Positions 12,014 to 24,000 of a stretch of DNA of 64,000 nt are shown here, piece after piece (the first letter of the stretch is position 1; each line of letters opens with the position of its first letter). Made by a program: the position numbers and the translations under genes. The stretch spans positions 2,570,501 to 2,634,500 of the forward strand of contig NC_030387.2 in assembly GCF_001625215.2 (NCBI RefSeq), written 5' to 3'. Source of the DNA: Daucus carota subsp. sativus. Lineage: Eukaryota > Streptophyta > Magnoliopsida > Apiales > Apiaceae. The notes beneath the pieces were generated by a model. It saw only the letters and a program-made list of their open reading frames with translations, did no database searches and was not told the DNA's origin.

Positions 12014-12481
12014 TAGACAGACCATGGTGTATTGTAATACCCTTTTTTTGAAGAAAATTGTCAGTATTAAACCTCAGCAACAACGATGATATCGTAAATG
12101 AATTCCTGATTTCGATTTTGAGCATCAAAAAGAAATTTTCGTGAAAAGTTCCGAATTGCTAGATATTAACTAACTAAAAATTAGGGTCGTCATTCATCAT
12201 AAATCATCAGACAATTGGGAATGAGAAGAACTAAGCTACTTATAATCAATTATTATTCTCAGTAGTAGATCTTGAATTTATCTCTGACGATAAAAGTTCG
12301 AAAAGTTTCAACATTCACCAACTAAATAATTCGTCATTTTATAAAAGACGGGCTGAGGGGAGAAATTTTCAACATTGACGAACCAATCATTCATCTCTCT
12401 CATTTAATTGATGTGAAGCGAGAAAGTGAACCAAAAGTCTTGTCATTTAGAGATAAGCAGCTAGTTTCAACTTTCAACATA

Positions 12482-12672
12482 CTCCCTCTCTCCTTCATTT
12501 TCTTTAGTTACTTTTTGACATGTTTTTTCACACTCATTTAAAGTATAGTTACATAATATATTTTTTTAATTTTTTTCACTGAATAAAAATTTGATGTTTA
12601 AATTTTTATTAAAAAAAATTATGAAACTATACTTTATAAGAGTATCGAAATACGTGAAGGGGACGGAGGAAG
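12482..12672. mobile_element. Stowaway-like MITE with TA duplication
   Basis: Left end ctccctctctccttc and right end gaaggggacggaggaag are imperfect inverted repeats, with TA on both sides (12480-12481 and 12673-12674). Related to the copy at 5.2 kb. Confidence 0.7.
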
Positions 12673-12674
12673 TA

Positions 12675-13306
12675 TTTATTTTCTCTTTTGTATACATGTT
12701 CTGTCGTACTTGCTGATGTTAACAGAACTGTAGTATCGGTTTCTCTTGCTCACTGGTCTTTTTACCCTGAATTTAAAGGAGCTAACTTCCAGTTTCTGTA
12801 GAAGTACTTTAGTGGTGATTGATATGTGACTATGTGAGAATTAATTACAAACCTAAGACTTCTAGAATCATATTGATTATTGAATATTCACTTTTTTCCC
12901 CTGAAAAACTCATTTTTGAGTTGAAGAGTGACTAAAAATGCCTATTTAAGAGGTAAAAGTTTGATGCTAAGGTTGATCAGAAGCGAACTCGTAATTTTTG
13001 TCAGAGCCCGTACTTCGTGATATTATGTTAAGTGACAAATTCTTTTGACATTTTAAGATGTGAGGAGAAGGGTTCACCACGATTGTGTAGTATATTTTAA
13101 CCGCTATACCGCCTTATGCATTTGAGCCTCACTTGAGTAGATGAATCTCAGAATCCGTGATAGTTCAAACTAGTTAGCCACCTTATTTAGATCTGTGTCA
13201 TCTTGGAGTAATTATTCAGACCCATTGACATTAATAAGTTACATCTGATTTAGGAGGCGTTTGTATGATGGTGGGATTGTGGGAATATAATCGGAAATGA
13301 GAATCG
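12675..13306. other. Gene-free stretch
   Basis: No gene recognised. The last 50 bases (from about 13256, ggcgtttgtatgatggtggg) resemble the left end of a Harbinger-type MITE like those at 25.9 and 26.9 kb. It is split by the hAT element that follows; its right end is not recognisable. Confidence 0.4.
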
Positions 13307-13314
13307 GGAATGAG

Positions 13315-14027
13315 CAGAGCCGTGCCTGAGGGTGTTCCAAGTGTTCAACGGAACAGGGCCCAAAAATTTGAGGGGCCTTTTTTTAGTGCCTTATACACAT
13401 AATATATATTGTTGGAAAAAAAGTAATTATAATTTCATTCCAAAAAAAAAAAGTGCAGACAGAATAAAGTTTAAAAAATAATACATGCTAACTAATTATC
13501 AATTACAATTATAAGTAAACTTAAAACATGTTATATTGATCTTAAAGATTAAAATTAATCATAATAATTTAATATAGACTACAAGTCTTATTTATTTCAT
13601 TAAAATATAATACAACCGTGAACACTAGGGTTTTGTAGACAACTTCTATATTTTATCATTTTTTTAGTAATTCAATTCTTAGGTGATTAATTTATTTTAT
13701 TTTATAACTACATGCAATTGTTTACATATTAAATGAAAAATATTAACTTATAAAATTACATTAATTAAATTATATATTTATATAAAATTTAAATAGGTTT
13801 ACATATAAATTATGTTTATGTCATTGTTTTTTTTGGTAATGATTACATCTTATTAATTATGTACTCGTATTTATCTCTTGATTTTCGATTTATTTAAATT
13901 ATATTATAAAAGAAAATATTTAGTTAATTTTTGTATTTTATTTACTTTATTATTTTATTTTATTTTAATTATAGGGCAACATTTTAAAATTTTGTACAGG
14001 GCACATAAAATCTCAGGTACGGCTCTG
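13315..14027. mobile_element. Non-autonomous hAT element with perfect 8-bp target duplication
   Basis: The termini cagagccgtgcctgag and ctcaggtacggctctg are 16-bp inverted repeats with one mismatch. GGAATGAG stands on both sides (13307-13314 and 14028-14035), an exact 8-bp duplication and the hAT signature. The 713-bp interior is AT-rich with no transposase frame. Near the left end it has gttcaacggaacagggccc, a sequence common in plant hAT derivatives. Confidence 0.9.
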
Positions 14028-14035
14028 GGAATGAG

Positions 14036-15257
14036 GTATGAAAATGTGGAGTATAAGAATGAGTATCCGTACGATGTGTAAGGATTAAACCTACCAAGTT
14101 GGATTGATAGAGCTTAAAAACTTTGGTCGGACAGAGGAGAAACAATCTTTCCGTGATACAACAGGTTCAATATATGACAAGGTGCATTAAAACGACACCA
14201 CAGTGTTACGTGGTCATGCCCTGTGTTAGATCCCTAGCTGGGCGTTTTGCAAGAGTAGTGATAGTATTCGCCGTAATGTGATTGTTCTGTTATGCTATTC
14301 ATGTCTTTTTTATGTAATCTTTTCTCTCTTCATATCAAACCATAAACATGTTCTATAACTATATTAAACTAACAAACAAACTATGATTAATTAGAATAAA
14401 CACAAACGTATATAAAATTGAAAAGACCAGCATCAAGGTCATCAACTGTTTAAATTTGATGTTCCAAGCTGTCCTTAAAACTTTCTTGCCTATTTGACAC
14501 CATAATATTTAGGGATTTCATTGAGAACCTATTTTAGCCCGAACTTTTGTGGCCAGCATGCGGGTTATTGTTCAAACTAGTATCAAGGTTTAAAAGTTAG
14601 AAGGCCACATTGTCTAACAAGTAAAAGTCCAACAACATTGTTGAGCCTGCGAAGCCACTTCTGCAACACTGAGTGCCAAAATGCCAGGCTGCGCGGAAAT
14701 TGATTCACATGCTGACATAGCAAAAGCTACAAAGCTATACCAGATGTTAGTACCCCTTTTAGATATATTGCCGGGTAATTAAGTGCAATTCGGATATACA
14801 TTGCTGAGTTATCCAGTTCAGCAAAGTTGCCTCAGACATCCAAAATACAGAAGAATAATAACATCACAAATTTTGGTGTAGATATAACGGTATATAATCA
14901 CTGGATGGATTAGTGAATGATTAGTCAATAGCAAATCGTTGTAATTCATTTTATCTTCTTCTGTGCATGATTCTCTGTCAATTACTACTAAGAGATCATC
15001 AATTAAAAGATTCTTCTGCAGTGTTGCATCTTTAGAACACTAGAGCAGCTCCAGTTCTGGCATTATAGATCAAATAATTTTTTTTATTTCGTAACATACA
15101 TAAGGAATTGTAGAATCAGCTGTAACTCTGTAACTACTCACTAATGTTGTTACATCATCACTATCAGAAATCAAGTTCACATGGATAGGATAAATTGAAT
15201 TTAATTGAATAAGGTAAATATTATCAGCCATGAGCCCATATTGTGGGAGTAAATCGG
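14036..15257. other. Gene-free stretch downstream of the ANTH gene
   Basis: It probably contains the 3' untranslated region of the minus-strand ANTH gene at its right end. No other gene or structured repeat is seen. Confidence 0.5.
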
Positions 15258-16589
15258 CTAATAATTAAACGGATTGAGAACATTAGGATTGTATACTTGA
15301 ATCTGCCATCCATTTGGATCATTAATATCAGTCGCATATCCATATCCGCAGGCTTGACAATATTTATCAGGTGGCAAGAAGACGACGTTCCTCTCTGAAG
15401 CCATGCACAACGAATTAATAGAAGCTTCTAGAAGAGCCTCCCAACCAGAATTTTGATCATAATCATCATCAAATTGAATCAATGGCTCCATCTCTTCAAA
15501 TTTCTTGATTTTTGTCATGGTACAATTATCTTTGGCATTTCCGCAATCTTTGCTACCAAGAAACTCAAGCCTCATAATCTTTTCATCGCGATTTGAGCTT
15601 GATGGAGACTCCAATGTTGATGTAATAGAAGATTCAGATGTAGAAGACGACGACTGATCAGTTATCTGCCACATTCCATTCAGGAAAGTTTCAAGAGCTT
15701 TTATCTGAATTTGAGGAATCTTATCAACCAAAGGGAACTCGTATGACCCGCAAAGCAACAGAGTCTTGCACCAATCAAAGAATTCACAAAGTTGATTTGC
15801 TTGAATTGCTGCTTTTTTGTAGATACTAAAAGCAGTTATACTATTTCTGTAATGAACCTGAGTGAGATGTTCTAAAACTACGACGATCTTTCTTCTAAAA
15901 ATTGAGTAACATATGAAGCTGTCGCGAATTATGTACTTCATGGCCGATTGGACCACAAAGTTCCTTGGAGCTATCCCGGATGGCTTGCATTCCATGACTC
16001 TATCAATTAGGCTCTGAACTTGTAACAACATTTCAAGCAATTCGTCGAACACTTCCATTTTATCACCTTCACTTACTAAACACATCTCTTCGCGGTCAAC
16101 AAATTGTAATTCTACACCAACATATGAACATTCAAGCGCTTCATCAAGTAGGCAAGCGTATGATCTAATGAAAAGCGTGTAATCCTCAGAGGCTGATGAG
16201 GAGAAGTCTCGGAAATGACACGGATTAAGTGACAAATAGCCATTGGATCGGATCCAGAGGAGATGGTCCCGAAAGTCATTATCATCAGGCAATGATCGAA
16301 GCAAACGGTGAAGAAGAACAAGGCATTTCAATGCAACTCTCCAGCATTGCGTCCTCCCAAATCTTCTAGCAAAGCTAATTGCAAAATCGTGATACGAAGA
16401 AGGAGAAATAGAGAAGATTTTGAGGAGCTGATGAACATATTTATCATGCAGTGGAAAGTCATCAGGAGATGTGGCCTTGACAACTATCAAGTCAAGGTCA
16501 CAGAACCCTCCAGCAGTGGCAACTTTCGCGTACCTGACGAGGGTGTGCTCTCTTACGGAGGTGAAGACTTGTCTGATTCGCCTCTGCAT
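15258..16589 (-). CDS. Putative clathrin assembly protein, ANTH domain
   Basis: A single-exon protein of 443 residues of the AP180/CALM-like ANTH family. These proteins bind phosphoinositides and clathrin at the plasma membrane or trans-Golgi and select cargo for endocytosis. The N-terminus reads as an ANTH domain. VVKATSPDDFP (about 36-46) followed by DKYV carries the Lys/His-type PIP2-binding pattern, then come FARRFGRTQCWRVALKCLVLLHRLL and a helical solenoid to about residue 290. The C-terminal part is low-complexity and Ser-rich, with ALLEAS, and ends NPNVLNPFNY. It resembles the Arabidopsis At1g33340-type subgroup. The start is the first Met before the conserved RRIRQVF stretch. The gene appears intact. 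Confidence 0.88.
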   Translation of the reverse strand: MQRRIRQVFTSVREHTLVRYAKVATAGGFCDLDLIVVKATSPDDFPLHDKYVHQLLKIFSISPSSYHDFAISFARRFGRTQCWRVALKCLVLLHRLLRSLPDDNDFRDHLLWIRSNGYLSLNPCHFRDFSSSASEDYTLFIRSYACLLDEALECSYVGVELQFVDREEMCLVSEGDKMEVFDELLEMLLQVQSLIDRVMECKPSGIAPRNFVVQSAMKYIIRDSFICYSIFRRKIVVVLEHLTQVHYRNSITAFSIYKKAAIQANQLCEFFDWCKTLLLCGSYEFPLVDKIPQIQIKALETFLNGMWQITDQSSSSTSESSITSTLESPSSSNRDEKIMRLEFLGSKDCGNAKDNCTMTKIKKFEEMEPLIQFDDDYDQNSGWEALLEASINSLCMASERNVVFLPPDKYCQACGYGYATDINDPNGWQIQVYNPNVLNPFNY

Positions 16590-17099
16590 GTTGGGAAACA
16601 GAGGAGATATTAGACGAGGGTGTACTTGACTTGTTTATGTTTCGCAAGTTCAGAAGAGGACAGGCTATAAGAGGTGTTTGCACAAGGTTGTGATTTGTGA
16701 AGCATAGGTAAGCACGAGGCGGCGAGTTATTGTTTTTGTAAAAATTGGACACATTGGTGTAAGATTGGCATTTCGATGTTAGATATGAAAGACAGCTATA
16801 AGAAACTTTTATTTTTTGCAATGTAATTAGCGAAAGATCCAATCCGAGCATCGGAATGTATGTTCTACTAACACCGTACAGGAAGAATGATTTTACAAGC
16901 TACTTGTTGAACCAGAAATTTTCGTGTACTTGAGAAGCATATTGGAACAAGGTATATTAGGCTCTTGCAGTGCAATTTCATAATCTAAGTCATCAACAGT
17001 GTATATTTTGTTATGTAGTGTTTGCTGTGATGTGCATCTAGTCATTGTTTTGGACTTATAAGCTAGTTGCCGAATTGTCGATTCCCTTTCAAGTAATAC
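16590..17099. other. ANTH gene upstream region
   Basis: This holds the 5' leader and promoter of the minus-strand ANTH gene. Open frames reading into it are not supported by any domain. Confidence 0.4.
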
Positions 17100-17685
17100 T
17101 GGGATTTGTTTAAAGGCTTGAGTTGCTGACATGCATTTAGCTTTAGGTTCTGAAGGTTTGGAAATTGCTGAGTGCAGGCACTCCACTGAACAATTTTAAT
17201 GAAATTAAATGCCAAATGTGTGAGCCAATGGAACCCAGATCATTTGTTTCCGACTTTTCTACGCAGAATGCGTCATAGAGCCTTAAGCTGAAATATATTT
17301 GTTTGTGTAATAAGTCAGAAGTCGGCTTAACGTCAGAAATAAGTCAAAAGCAGACTTAAAGCCAGAAGTTAGTTTGAGGTATTTTTTTCAGTGACTTATT
17401 TTTTTTATACAATTACCCCTAAGCCATAAGTTACCCATAAATCAATTTTATTTTTATTTTATATTTTTGTAACCTTCAAGTCATTAATAAGTCAAAATTA
17501 CTCAAACAGATATTTTAAACTCCCAACTTATCACATAAGTGACGTTAAGTCATAAGTCATAAGATAAACCAAACGGGCTCATTGTAGAACTTCAAGGTTG
17601 TGTAAATTTCCATTCATATGCATTCGAGTCCGTTTTAAGAAAGTAGACACTGGTGTAAGCTTCTATAGTGTTAGAGATGATATGT
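17100..17685 (-). pseudogene. NLR leucine-rich-repeat relic (minus), split by a MITE
   Basis: On the minus strand, 17150-17282 translates to pieces such as IVQWSACTQQFPNLQNLKL. These match the C-terminal LRR of the NLR gene at 32.9-35.2 kb, which has FVQWSAYSEQFPNLQHLKM. After an inserted MITE (17281-17579) the homology resumes at about 17580-17680 with the stretch matching FPATLKKLTLVCTFLKWDEM. Frames are shifted and interrupted. No NB-ARC domain is nearby, so only a 3' fragment was ever here or survives. Confidence 0.75.
17281..17579. mobile_element. hAT-like MITE inside the NLR relic
   Basis: It has ccttaagctgaaatatattt, agccagaagttagttt and a right end ataaaccaaacgggctca. It is closely related to the copy at 7279-7510. 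NLR homology stops on one side and resumes on the other, which shows that this is an insertion. The left terminal repeat seems to be lost. Confidence 0.7.
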
Positions 17686-18114
17686 TAGCATCAATATTTG
17701 TGTCTGTAAATTGTGTGTATATTTTTTTAAGGACGTAGTAGAAGTGTACAGGATAGCTTACCATGAATCCATGATCCTGAGGATCGTTTGCGTGGTGCAA
17801 TCATGGTGTGTGATATAGGAATTGGTTTTCAATTTTTATACAAAGATAAGAGCTAGACGAATTTGACCCCAAAGACAAAAAAACAACTATGATGATTCAG
17901 CCATGCATGGGATAATATTTTACCAAATGGCCTCAAGCATCTATTGATTTTGTGCCCGATGTTTCTCTACATCTTTTCCTCTTTGGTGACATCCAGTATA
18001 CGCTGATTGTTCACACACACCATACCTCGAAGGACCTCTCTGTTCCGCTAAAGAGAAACTTCATAAGAATTAACATATGATAGCTTGTTTCTCTGAAATC
18101 TAGGTATCAATACA
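17686..18114. other. Spacer between inverted NLR relics
   Basis: No gene is seen. It separates two oppositely oriented LRR fragments. Confidence 0.4.
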
Positions 18115-18656
18115 AGCTTGTTTCTGTCCTCCAAAATGTTGAAGAACTTGAATCTTGGCGAATTACAACATCTAGAAAATTTTTGTTTGTTCAAAACGAT
18201 ATGAAGTCGGAGATTCCCTTTGATAACAGGTTATCATACGGGGAGTTGTCCAGTCAAGTATGTTTCCTGCAACACTAAAGAAGCTTACACTAGTATGTAC
18301 TTTTTTAAAATGGGATAAAATGCAAAAAATTGGAATGCCACCAGCCCTGGAGATTCTCAATTTACAGTGTGAAGCATTCCACGGTGAACGATGGAAACTA
18401 ATGATGGTGGGTTCTGTGGCCTCAAACATTTGGCATTCAAGTTCATGAGAATTGTCCAATGGAGTGCCAGTAATGAGGAATTTCCGATGCTTGAGCACTT
18501 AAAGTTGGGTGAATGTCTGCAACTCGAGGAAATTCCATTGGTATAGGAGATATACACACTTTGCATCATGCTATTGCGCAGTCTGCACAGAGAATTAAAG
18601 AAGATCAAGTGAAGAAAGTTACTGATTGTTTGAAGGTATCAATTTTTCAAGCATGA
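18115..18656 (+). pseudogene. NLR leucine-rich-repeat relic (plus)
   Basis: From about 18150 the plus strand reads LGELQHLENF, then MFPATLKKLTLVCTFLKW, IGMPPALEILNLQCEAFHGERW, then after frameshifts the equivalents of LKHLAFKF, QWSA, LEEIP and a terminal VSIFQA stop near 18655. Each block has a counterpart in the same order at the C-terminus of the NLR at 32.9-35.2 kb. Several frameshifts and a deletion make it non-functional. It lies in inverse orientation to the relic 0.5 kb to the left. Confidence 0.8.
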
Positions 18657-18889
18657 TGTATTCTGATTCTAGATATGCAAACTTCAGTTTGATTAGAAAA
18701 AGTACTTCTCTTGACATTTTATAAACTGCTCCTGTAATCTGGCTTGCTTGTACAATTTTATTGCTGTAGAACTCTTTACTAGTGCTGATTGCTTATCCCA
18801 CTTTTGAAGCCAAGAGACCACAGCAAATTAGAGAAAACAAAGCATGACTATTCTGAAATGGGGTATAAATAAGAACCCGAAAATCAAAT

Positions 18890-19561
18890 CTAAGCCATTT
18901 TAAACATAACAATGAGAGGATCACCATCACTTAAGCCAAGCCATTTCTTCCCATTTTCGTCGAACACGCCTACATTCCCACAAACAACCTTACAGAAGCT
19001 ACAAACACTAGGACAGAAAACTATTTTGTACCCATCACCATTCTCATTCTTTTCAAACTTAAACCAATTACTCACTGTATTCACCCCTGGGTGCCCCGTT
19101 AGCCCCCCACTCTTAACATACCTCCGTCCAGTAATCTCATCGACGCTTCCAACTTTCCACCCAGTGGATTGCACACAGATTGTAGCAGCATGAAACACAA
19201 TATTCAAATCACTAGACAAGCTCACATTAGCATCCGCTTTATAGTTCACTGGTAAAAATCTTACTGGCAGGCCATTAGATTGTTCATGACTCTCTTGCAT
19301 CACATAAAAAGGGCATCTCCTGTCTCTCGACGCAAGGCCAAGGCCACCACCACCATTTCCCCCACCCGGGGCAGCAGGCAATATATAGTACTTGGCAGCA
19401 ACTTGTAGTTCTTGACCATCTACATCTAGCACTGCCTGGAAGTCTCCAGGTCCCAAGCAATGCCCGAGGAGCATAGCGTTACACGAGACGATTATAATAC
19501 ACAGAAATGCAGCAGATTTGGTGCACATACTTGAACACTTAGATACTGAACAAAATGTCAA
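18890..19561 (-). CDS. Kunitz-type (miraculin-like) protease inhibitor
   Basis: A secreted 223-residue protein of the Kunitz soybean-trypsin-inhibitor family, usually a defence protein against insect or pathogen proteases. The signature VLDVDGQELQVAAKYYIL spans residues 44-61. Other family blocks are RRCPFYVMQ, GLPVRFLPV, GRRYVKSGG and GYKIVFCP. A hydrophobic signal-peptide-like stretch (about 17-30) precedes the mature start near GPGDF. Cysteines at about 83/129 and 183/194 fit the two canonical disulphides; extra ones at 187 and 190 make CPSVCSFCKVVC. A Gly-rich insertion (67-74) is unusual. Met12 is an alternative start giving a more typical signal peptide. Single exon, apparently intact. 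Its upstream sequence is duplicated at 54.55-54.66 kb. Confidence 0.9.
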   Translation of the reverse strand: MTFCSVSKCSSMCTKSAAFLCIIIVSCNAMLLGHCLGPGDFQAVLDVDGQELQVAAKYYILPAAPGGGNGGGGLGLASRDRRCPFYVMQESHEQSNGLPVRFLPVNYKADANVSLSSDLNIVFHAATICVQSTGWKVGSVDEITGRRYVKSGGLTGHPGVNTVSNWFKFEKNENGDGYKIVFCPSVCSFCKVVCGNVGVFDENGKKWLGLSDGDPLIVMFKMA

Positions 19562-20075
19562 AAACTAAGCAGGAGAACACAGACTATAAATTGGACACAG
19601 AACAGAACATTAACTGTATAAGTGATGAGTTTGTGGCTAAATCTAGTGGATTTGATGTCCATTTATGAAGATTTTTGATGTGGTCCAAATGCATGATCAT
19701 GTATTATTATCAAATGGAGACAAAAATGAAAGTTCACGAGAGGGAGGGGAGAAAAGTAAGATTCCTTTTTTTTTCGACAATGCAGGCTTATATGTCTTAC
19801 AAATGGTATATGTTCTAATAATGTTCTAATAATTCTCGGGGTGAGGCAGAGTCGAATCCGGGTGTCCGGATAAACCCACCACTGGCCTATCCAATCGTTA
19901 GTGTTGTGTAATAGATGCCAAGTCATTTCTTGGTTGGCGTAGCTTATGAGATGGACTTCATGAATGTAGGCAGTTGGTATTCAAAACAGGACATGTGACA
20001 CAACCTAACCAAAATCAATGCCTGTAGAACAAGGGTCTCTCTCTCTCAAGTCTGACCCACAAGAAAAATTATTAG
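19562..20075. other. Kunitz gene upstream region
   Basis: The first roughly 140 bases (to about 19705) are the proximal promoter and leader of the minus-strand Kunitz gene. They are closely similar, in inverse orientation, to 54555-54658. No other gene is seen. Confidence 0.6.
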
Positions 20076-20080
20076 AAAAA
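20076..20080 (-). terminator. Pol III terminator of tRNA-Ala
   Basis: A run of five T on the minus strand directly follows the last base of the tRNA, the standard RNA polymerase III stop signal. Confidence 0.8.
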
Positions 20081-20153
20081 TGGAGATGCAGGGGATCGAA
20101 CCCTGTACCTCTCGCATGCAAAGCGAGCGCTCTACCATTTGAGCTACATCCCC
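20081..20153 (-). tRNA. tRNA-Ala (anticodon UGC)
   Basis: The minus strand folds into a full cloverleaf of 73 nt. The acceptor GGGGATG pairs with CATCTCC and includes the G3:U70 pair that is the alanine identity element. The D arm is GCTC...GAGC. The anticodon stem CTCGC/GCGAG encloses loop TTTGCAT with anticodon TGC (plus 20118-20120). The T arm is CAGGG-TTCGATC-CCCTG and the discriminator is A. No intron is present, whereas plastid trnA-UGC has one, so this is the nuclear cytosolic type. Confidence 0.97.
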
Positions 20154-21098
20154 TTCAATTATAATCAAGTTACCCAACTTCCACAATATTGTTGTTCTAA
20201 ACCGGCCCTTCATGTTTGTTTACAGAGCATCTTTAATGCATTTCCCATGCAAGTGTTGCTGCTTTATATTTACTTTGGGCTCTTTATGCATCATGCATTC
20301 ACCCTGTTTACTAAAATTTTATGTCTGCAGATTTATAATAAATCATGTATTCTTGTTCCATACTATTTCACTCGTTTTCTTTACGGGATGTCGAAGGTAC
20401 AATGACAAAAACAAAGAGGTGTTATAGTTTATATATGTGTTAAAAAATCGTAATTATTTTTACTATATGGATTTTTCGTATTAATTATTAGTCCAATTTC
20501 TAACTCATACCACATCACAACAGTCGTGTCAATGTCATGATCCATTCGTTACATTTTCTATGAAAGATTTGAATGAATATAACAGGATGACCGGCTTCAT
20601 ATTCTTAATTCATTTTAGTGAGTTAGGCACCCATAGAGACCTGTGACCTACTTGATATTATTGAACGATAATAATTATATTCTTGTGTAATGAATTTATT
20701 GGGACATTTGAATTCATGATATTGTCAATCAATATTTCACTGATAGCCTCACTTGTACAACAAAGAAACATACTGTTACCAGACTATTTGTTGTCTGAAA
20801 TTACAAAATTTATAGTGTAAATGTCAGAATCTAGACTATATTCTAATTAAGAAGCCGATGATAATCAATAGCAAAAGATATACTCTATAATTACTCTTAT
20901 TCTCGAGGAATCGGCAAGAACTCAGCTAGGGCAATTGTCATAGATATATGAATCATGCATGCCACTCCACATTGCAGGCTTGGTCAAGTGACAAAATCCA
21001 AGTGAGATCCTGCTATTTTGGAAAAGCAATCCTTTATAAAAATCCAAAAACTCCTAGTTCTGTACTATCCTTATGTATGCAGAAACAAGTTCGGCGAA
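20154..21098. other. Gene-free stretch, POD1 3' side
   Basis: The right end probably contains the 3' untranslated region of the minus-strand POD1-like gene. The short plus-strand open frames have no domain support. Confidence 0.5.
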
Positions 21099-24000
21099 TT
21101 AATCACAGTGCAGTTTTCGCTTTTGGGACCGTTCCAAGTACCAAGTTGCATGCTTTTGTAGCCCCATGCCAACCATAACTTTGAGGGTTGTAAGCATCAG
21201 GAAGGTTATAGCTGACAGGAAGAAGATGCAAAAGAGTTTCCACACGAAGGGGCCTTGAGGGAGATGAGCAGCATACACCGGACTTAATACTCGTATGATC
21301 TGACATGAAAATTGTAAATATCTGATAAACTACTTATCTTTGTAACATATCTGAACACACTTCTCAAAGGCACATAGTGCTAATTTACAAAGGTATCAAT
21401 AAAAGCTGAAAGAAGTGTTCTAAACCACAAAACAGTGTCAAGCTTACCACGCATGCAGGTGCCAGGGGAACGAAAGTAAGCTTTTTCTTCTCATTTTCTT
21501 CTTCTAACTTAAGTCTCTGCCAAAAAATGAATGCAGTCTCTATGATAATGAGGCTAGCATAATGATAAATCTAGCATAATGATACTCTTAAATCCGAGTA
21601 ATATATAAGTAAACTGTAAACTGTAAACTTTTAACATCATTGCTAGTGAAAGCCACAAACTCCTATGAAACTATCTAGTATACAAGGCCAAAAATCAATT
21701 TAAAAAATAGATTTCTAAAATGACATGGAAACACCTAGCATGCCATGTTGATCATCTCTAAGGCCAATCAATGATTTATAATGATTAAATCTTTAAAGCA
21801 CTTTTTAAAATCTTCATCATTTCAGTCTGCTGTATTAGCTACAGTACCTAACAAACAGAAGGCAATAAGGAGCATTGCAGTGAGTAGTTGGTCATTACAA
21901 ACATAATTTTCTTTATATATTTATACAAAAATTTATCTCAATATCCCCTGGCACTGTAATTAGGCATAACAGACTACAATTAACTATACATAAACTTGAA
22001 GATTCAATTTCCATCCAGTTAGACTGCAGACTAATTAACCAGCAGGGTGGTGCACGCATTAACATGCAACTGCGCACTAAAATGTTCATCATTGAAGAAC
22101 TATCTCTTCTGATGATTAAAAGCAAGAATAATTTTAATGCACAATATTATCAACTAATCAAATTGCTTTATTATTAGACCATGGTATTTGATTCGTCAAA
22201 ACTATCATTTTTGTATACTCTTTAATATATAAGGCGCAACACAATCCTTACTTTTTTTGAGTTAAACCACATATAGAATTTGAATAATAAGAAAATCCAT
22301 CTTTAGAGCGGTCTAATGCAATATTAAAAAGTTAATTATTGAAACAATTTACCTGTCTGCATAGGTCTTCAAGAAATTCGGAGAATACAATGGGCTTTAT
22401 GTCATTAAACTTCGCGATAAACGAGTGCTTGATTGTGTCGATCATTATTTCACAAATATAAACCATAGAAGCATTCTGAAATTCAAGCAATACACAAATG
22501 CAAACAGAGAGCCAATATAAGTGAAACAAATTCCTATAATATTTTCTATGCTTAATTCATCATCCCACATCTCTTATTAAATCATAAAGATGAAGTGAAC
22601 TTACAAATAGAAATTTTTCAAACCAAGGATACTCAGCCTCCACAGTATATTGAGCAAAGACAAATAATATGAACGATGAAATGTGGAATCTCTCAACTGA
22701 ATCTGGTATCAACATCATGGAATGTATTAAAGCAATGATGTAAGATGACGTTTTGAAATATAAAACTGAGTTCAGTATCAAGACAAATAAATAGTTAAAA
22801 GGAGTCATAGATAGTAATAGTCTCACCCACAGAAAAGAAAGATAAAAAATATTAACAACCTTGATCAAGCCATATAATGGAAAATTTGTGTGTGTTTCTG
22901 TTAAGTCGATTTCATGCATTACTATCACTAAGTATTGCACAACTGTGCCACTAACAGTACATAGGTAATATGATTCGTAGTTGCCTTGACATGCCAGAGA
23001 AGCCACTTCCATTTCTAAAATAATGCTGGGAAACAGTCTTTAGTTTTTTAGAGAGGATCTTACCACTATATACCATGACTTGTACATTATCCTTGCTGAA
23101 ACGCTTGAAAACGCTGCTTTTGATCTCAGCAAAGTTGTTAGATACAAGCAAAGCCAGCAATGTATTATTGTGAGCAACCACACAGGTTGAAAGAGTAATG
23201 GCCTCAGCTAATAATATGAATGAATGAATAAGTAGAAATAGTCAAGGAACCAAATTTCAGGTAGAGGCGTAGAGCATAAGACTATTCTAGCACCACTATG
23301 AACAATAATACAACAAAAGAATACAAGGATATTTGATGAAATCACGGCTAAAGCCCCATCAGAAATGAATCTCCACAACCAGTAATTCGTGTTTTCTTGG
23401 TCACAATTTGCTAGTCCTTCTGCAGAATTGAAAAGGGTATGCAACACATCTCCACCCAAACTTTGGCACATTTTGTCAAATATCTGCTACCCAGGATATA
23501 TATCAGTTCAAAGAGGATTCATGTGTAGAACACCCAACAAAGGTTATAGATGAGGCATAGAAAATTTTATTTTATCCTCTAGTATGGATGTGGATCTTTT
23601 ACAAGGGTTAAATGGCTATTTTACAAGGATAGATGAGGCTATCCTTGCTGAAACGCTTGATTTTCGCAAAATTATGTCTCACCTCCAACACATTGTAAAC
23701 CACATAAAGTTTGATTGTCCCTTGACCACGGATTATGTGATATATTAGGCTGATGTCTGAGTCACAAGACATAAACAACCTGATTTTAGATGCTCAATTT
23801 AACATTTGGTCAGCGGATGAGACAAAAGGTTGAAAAAAAGTGTGCAGTGTGTAAATATTCTTATAAAACCTGTCTGTTCTAAAAGAAAAACTCCACAGGC
23901 CAGCGCAACAAAACAACCGAAATCACATAGTTCTGCTGCTGAAGGCCTTATAAAATGCCTGCCACAAGCATGATCTAGTTATTTTCAGAGTATAGAGTTG

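Noticed and set aside
16893-17186. 97-residue minus-strand open frame
   Set aside because: Its start overlaps the NLR relic in the wrong frame; no independent gene is supported.
23294-23330. Apparent frameshift in exon 6 of the POD1-like gene
   Set aside because: Using the acceptor ending ATTAG at 23208 for the next exon restores frame and family similarity (AEAITLSTC), so no frameshift is needed.
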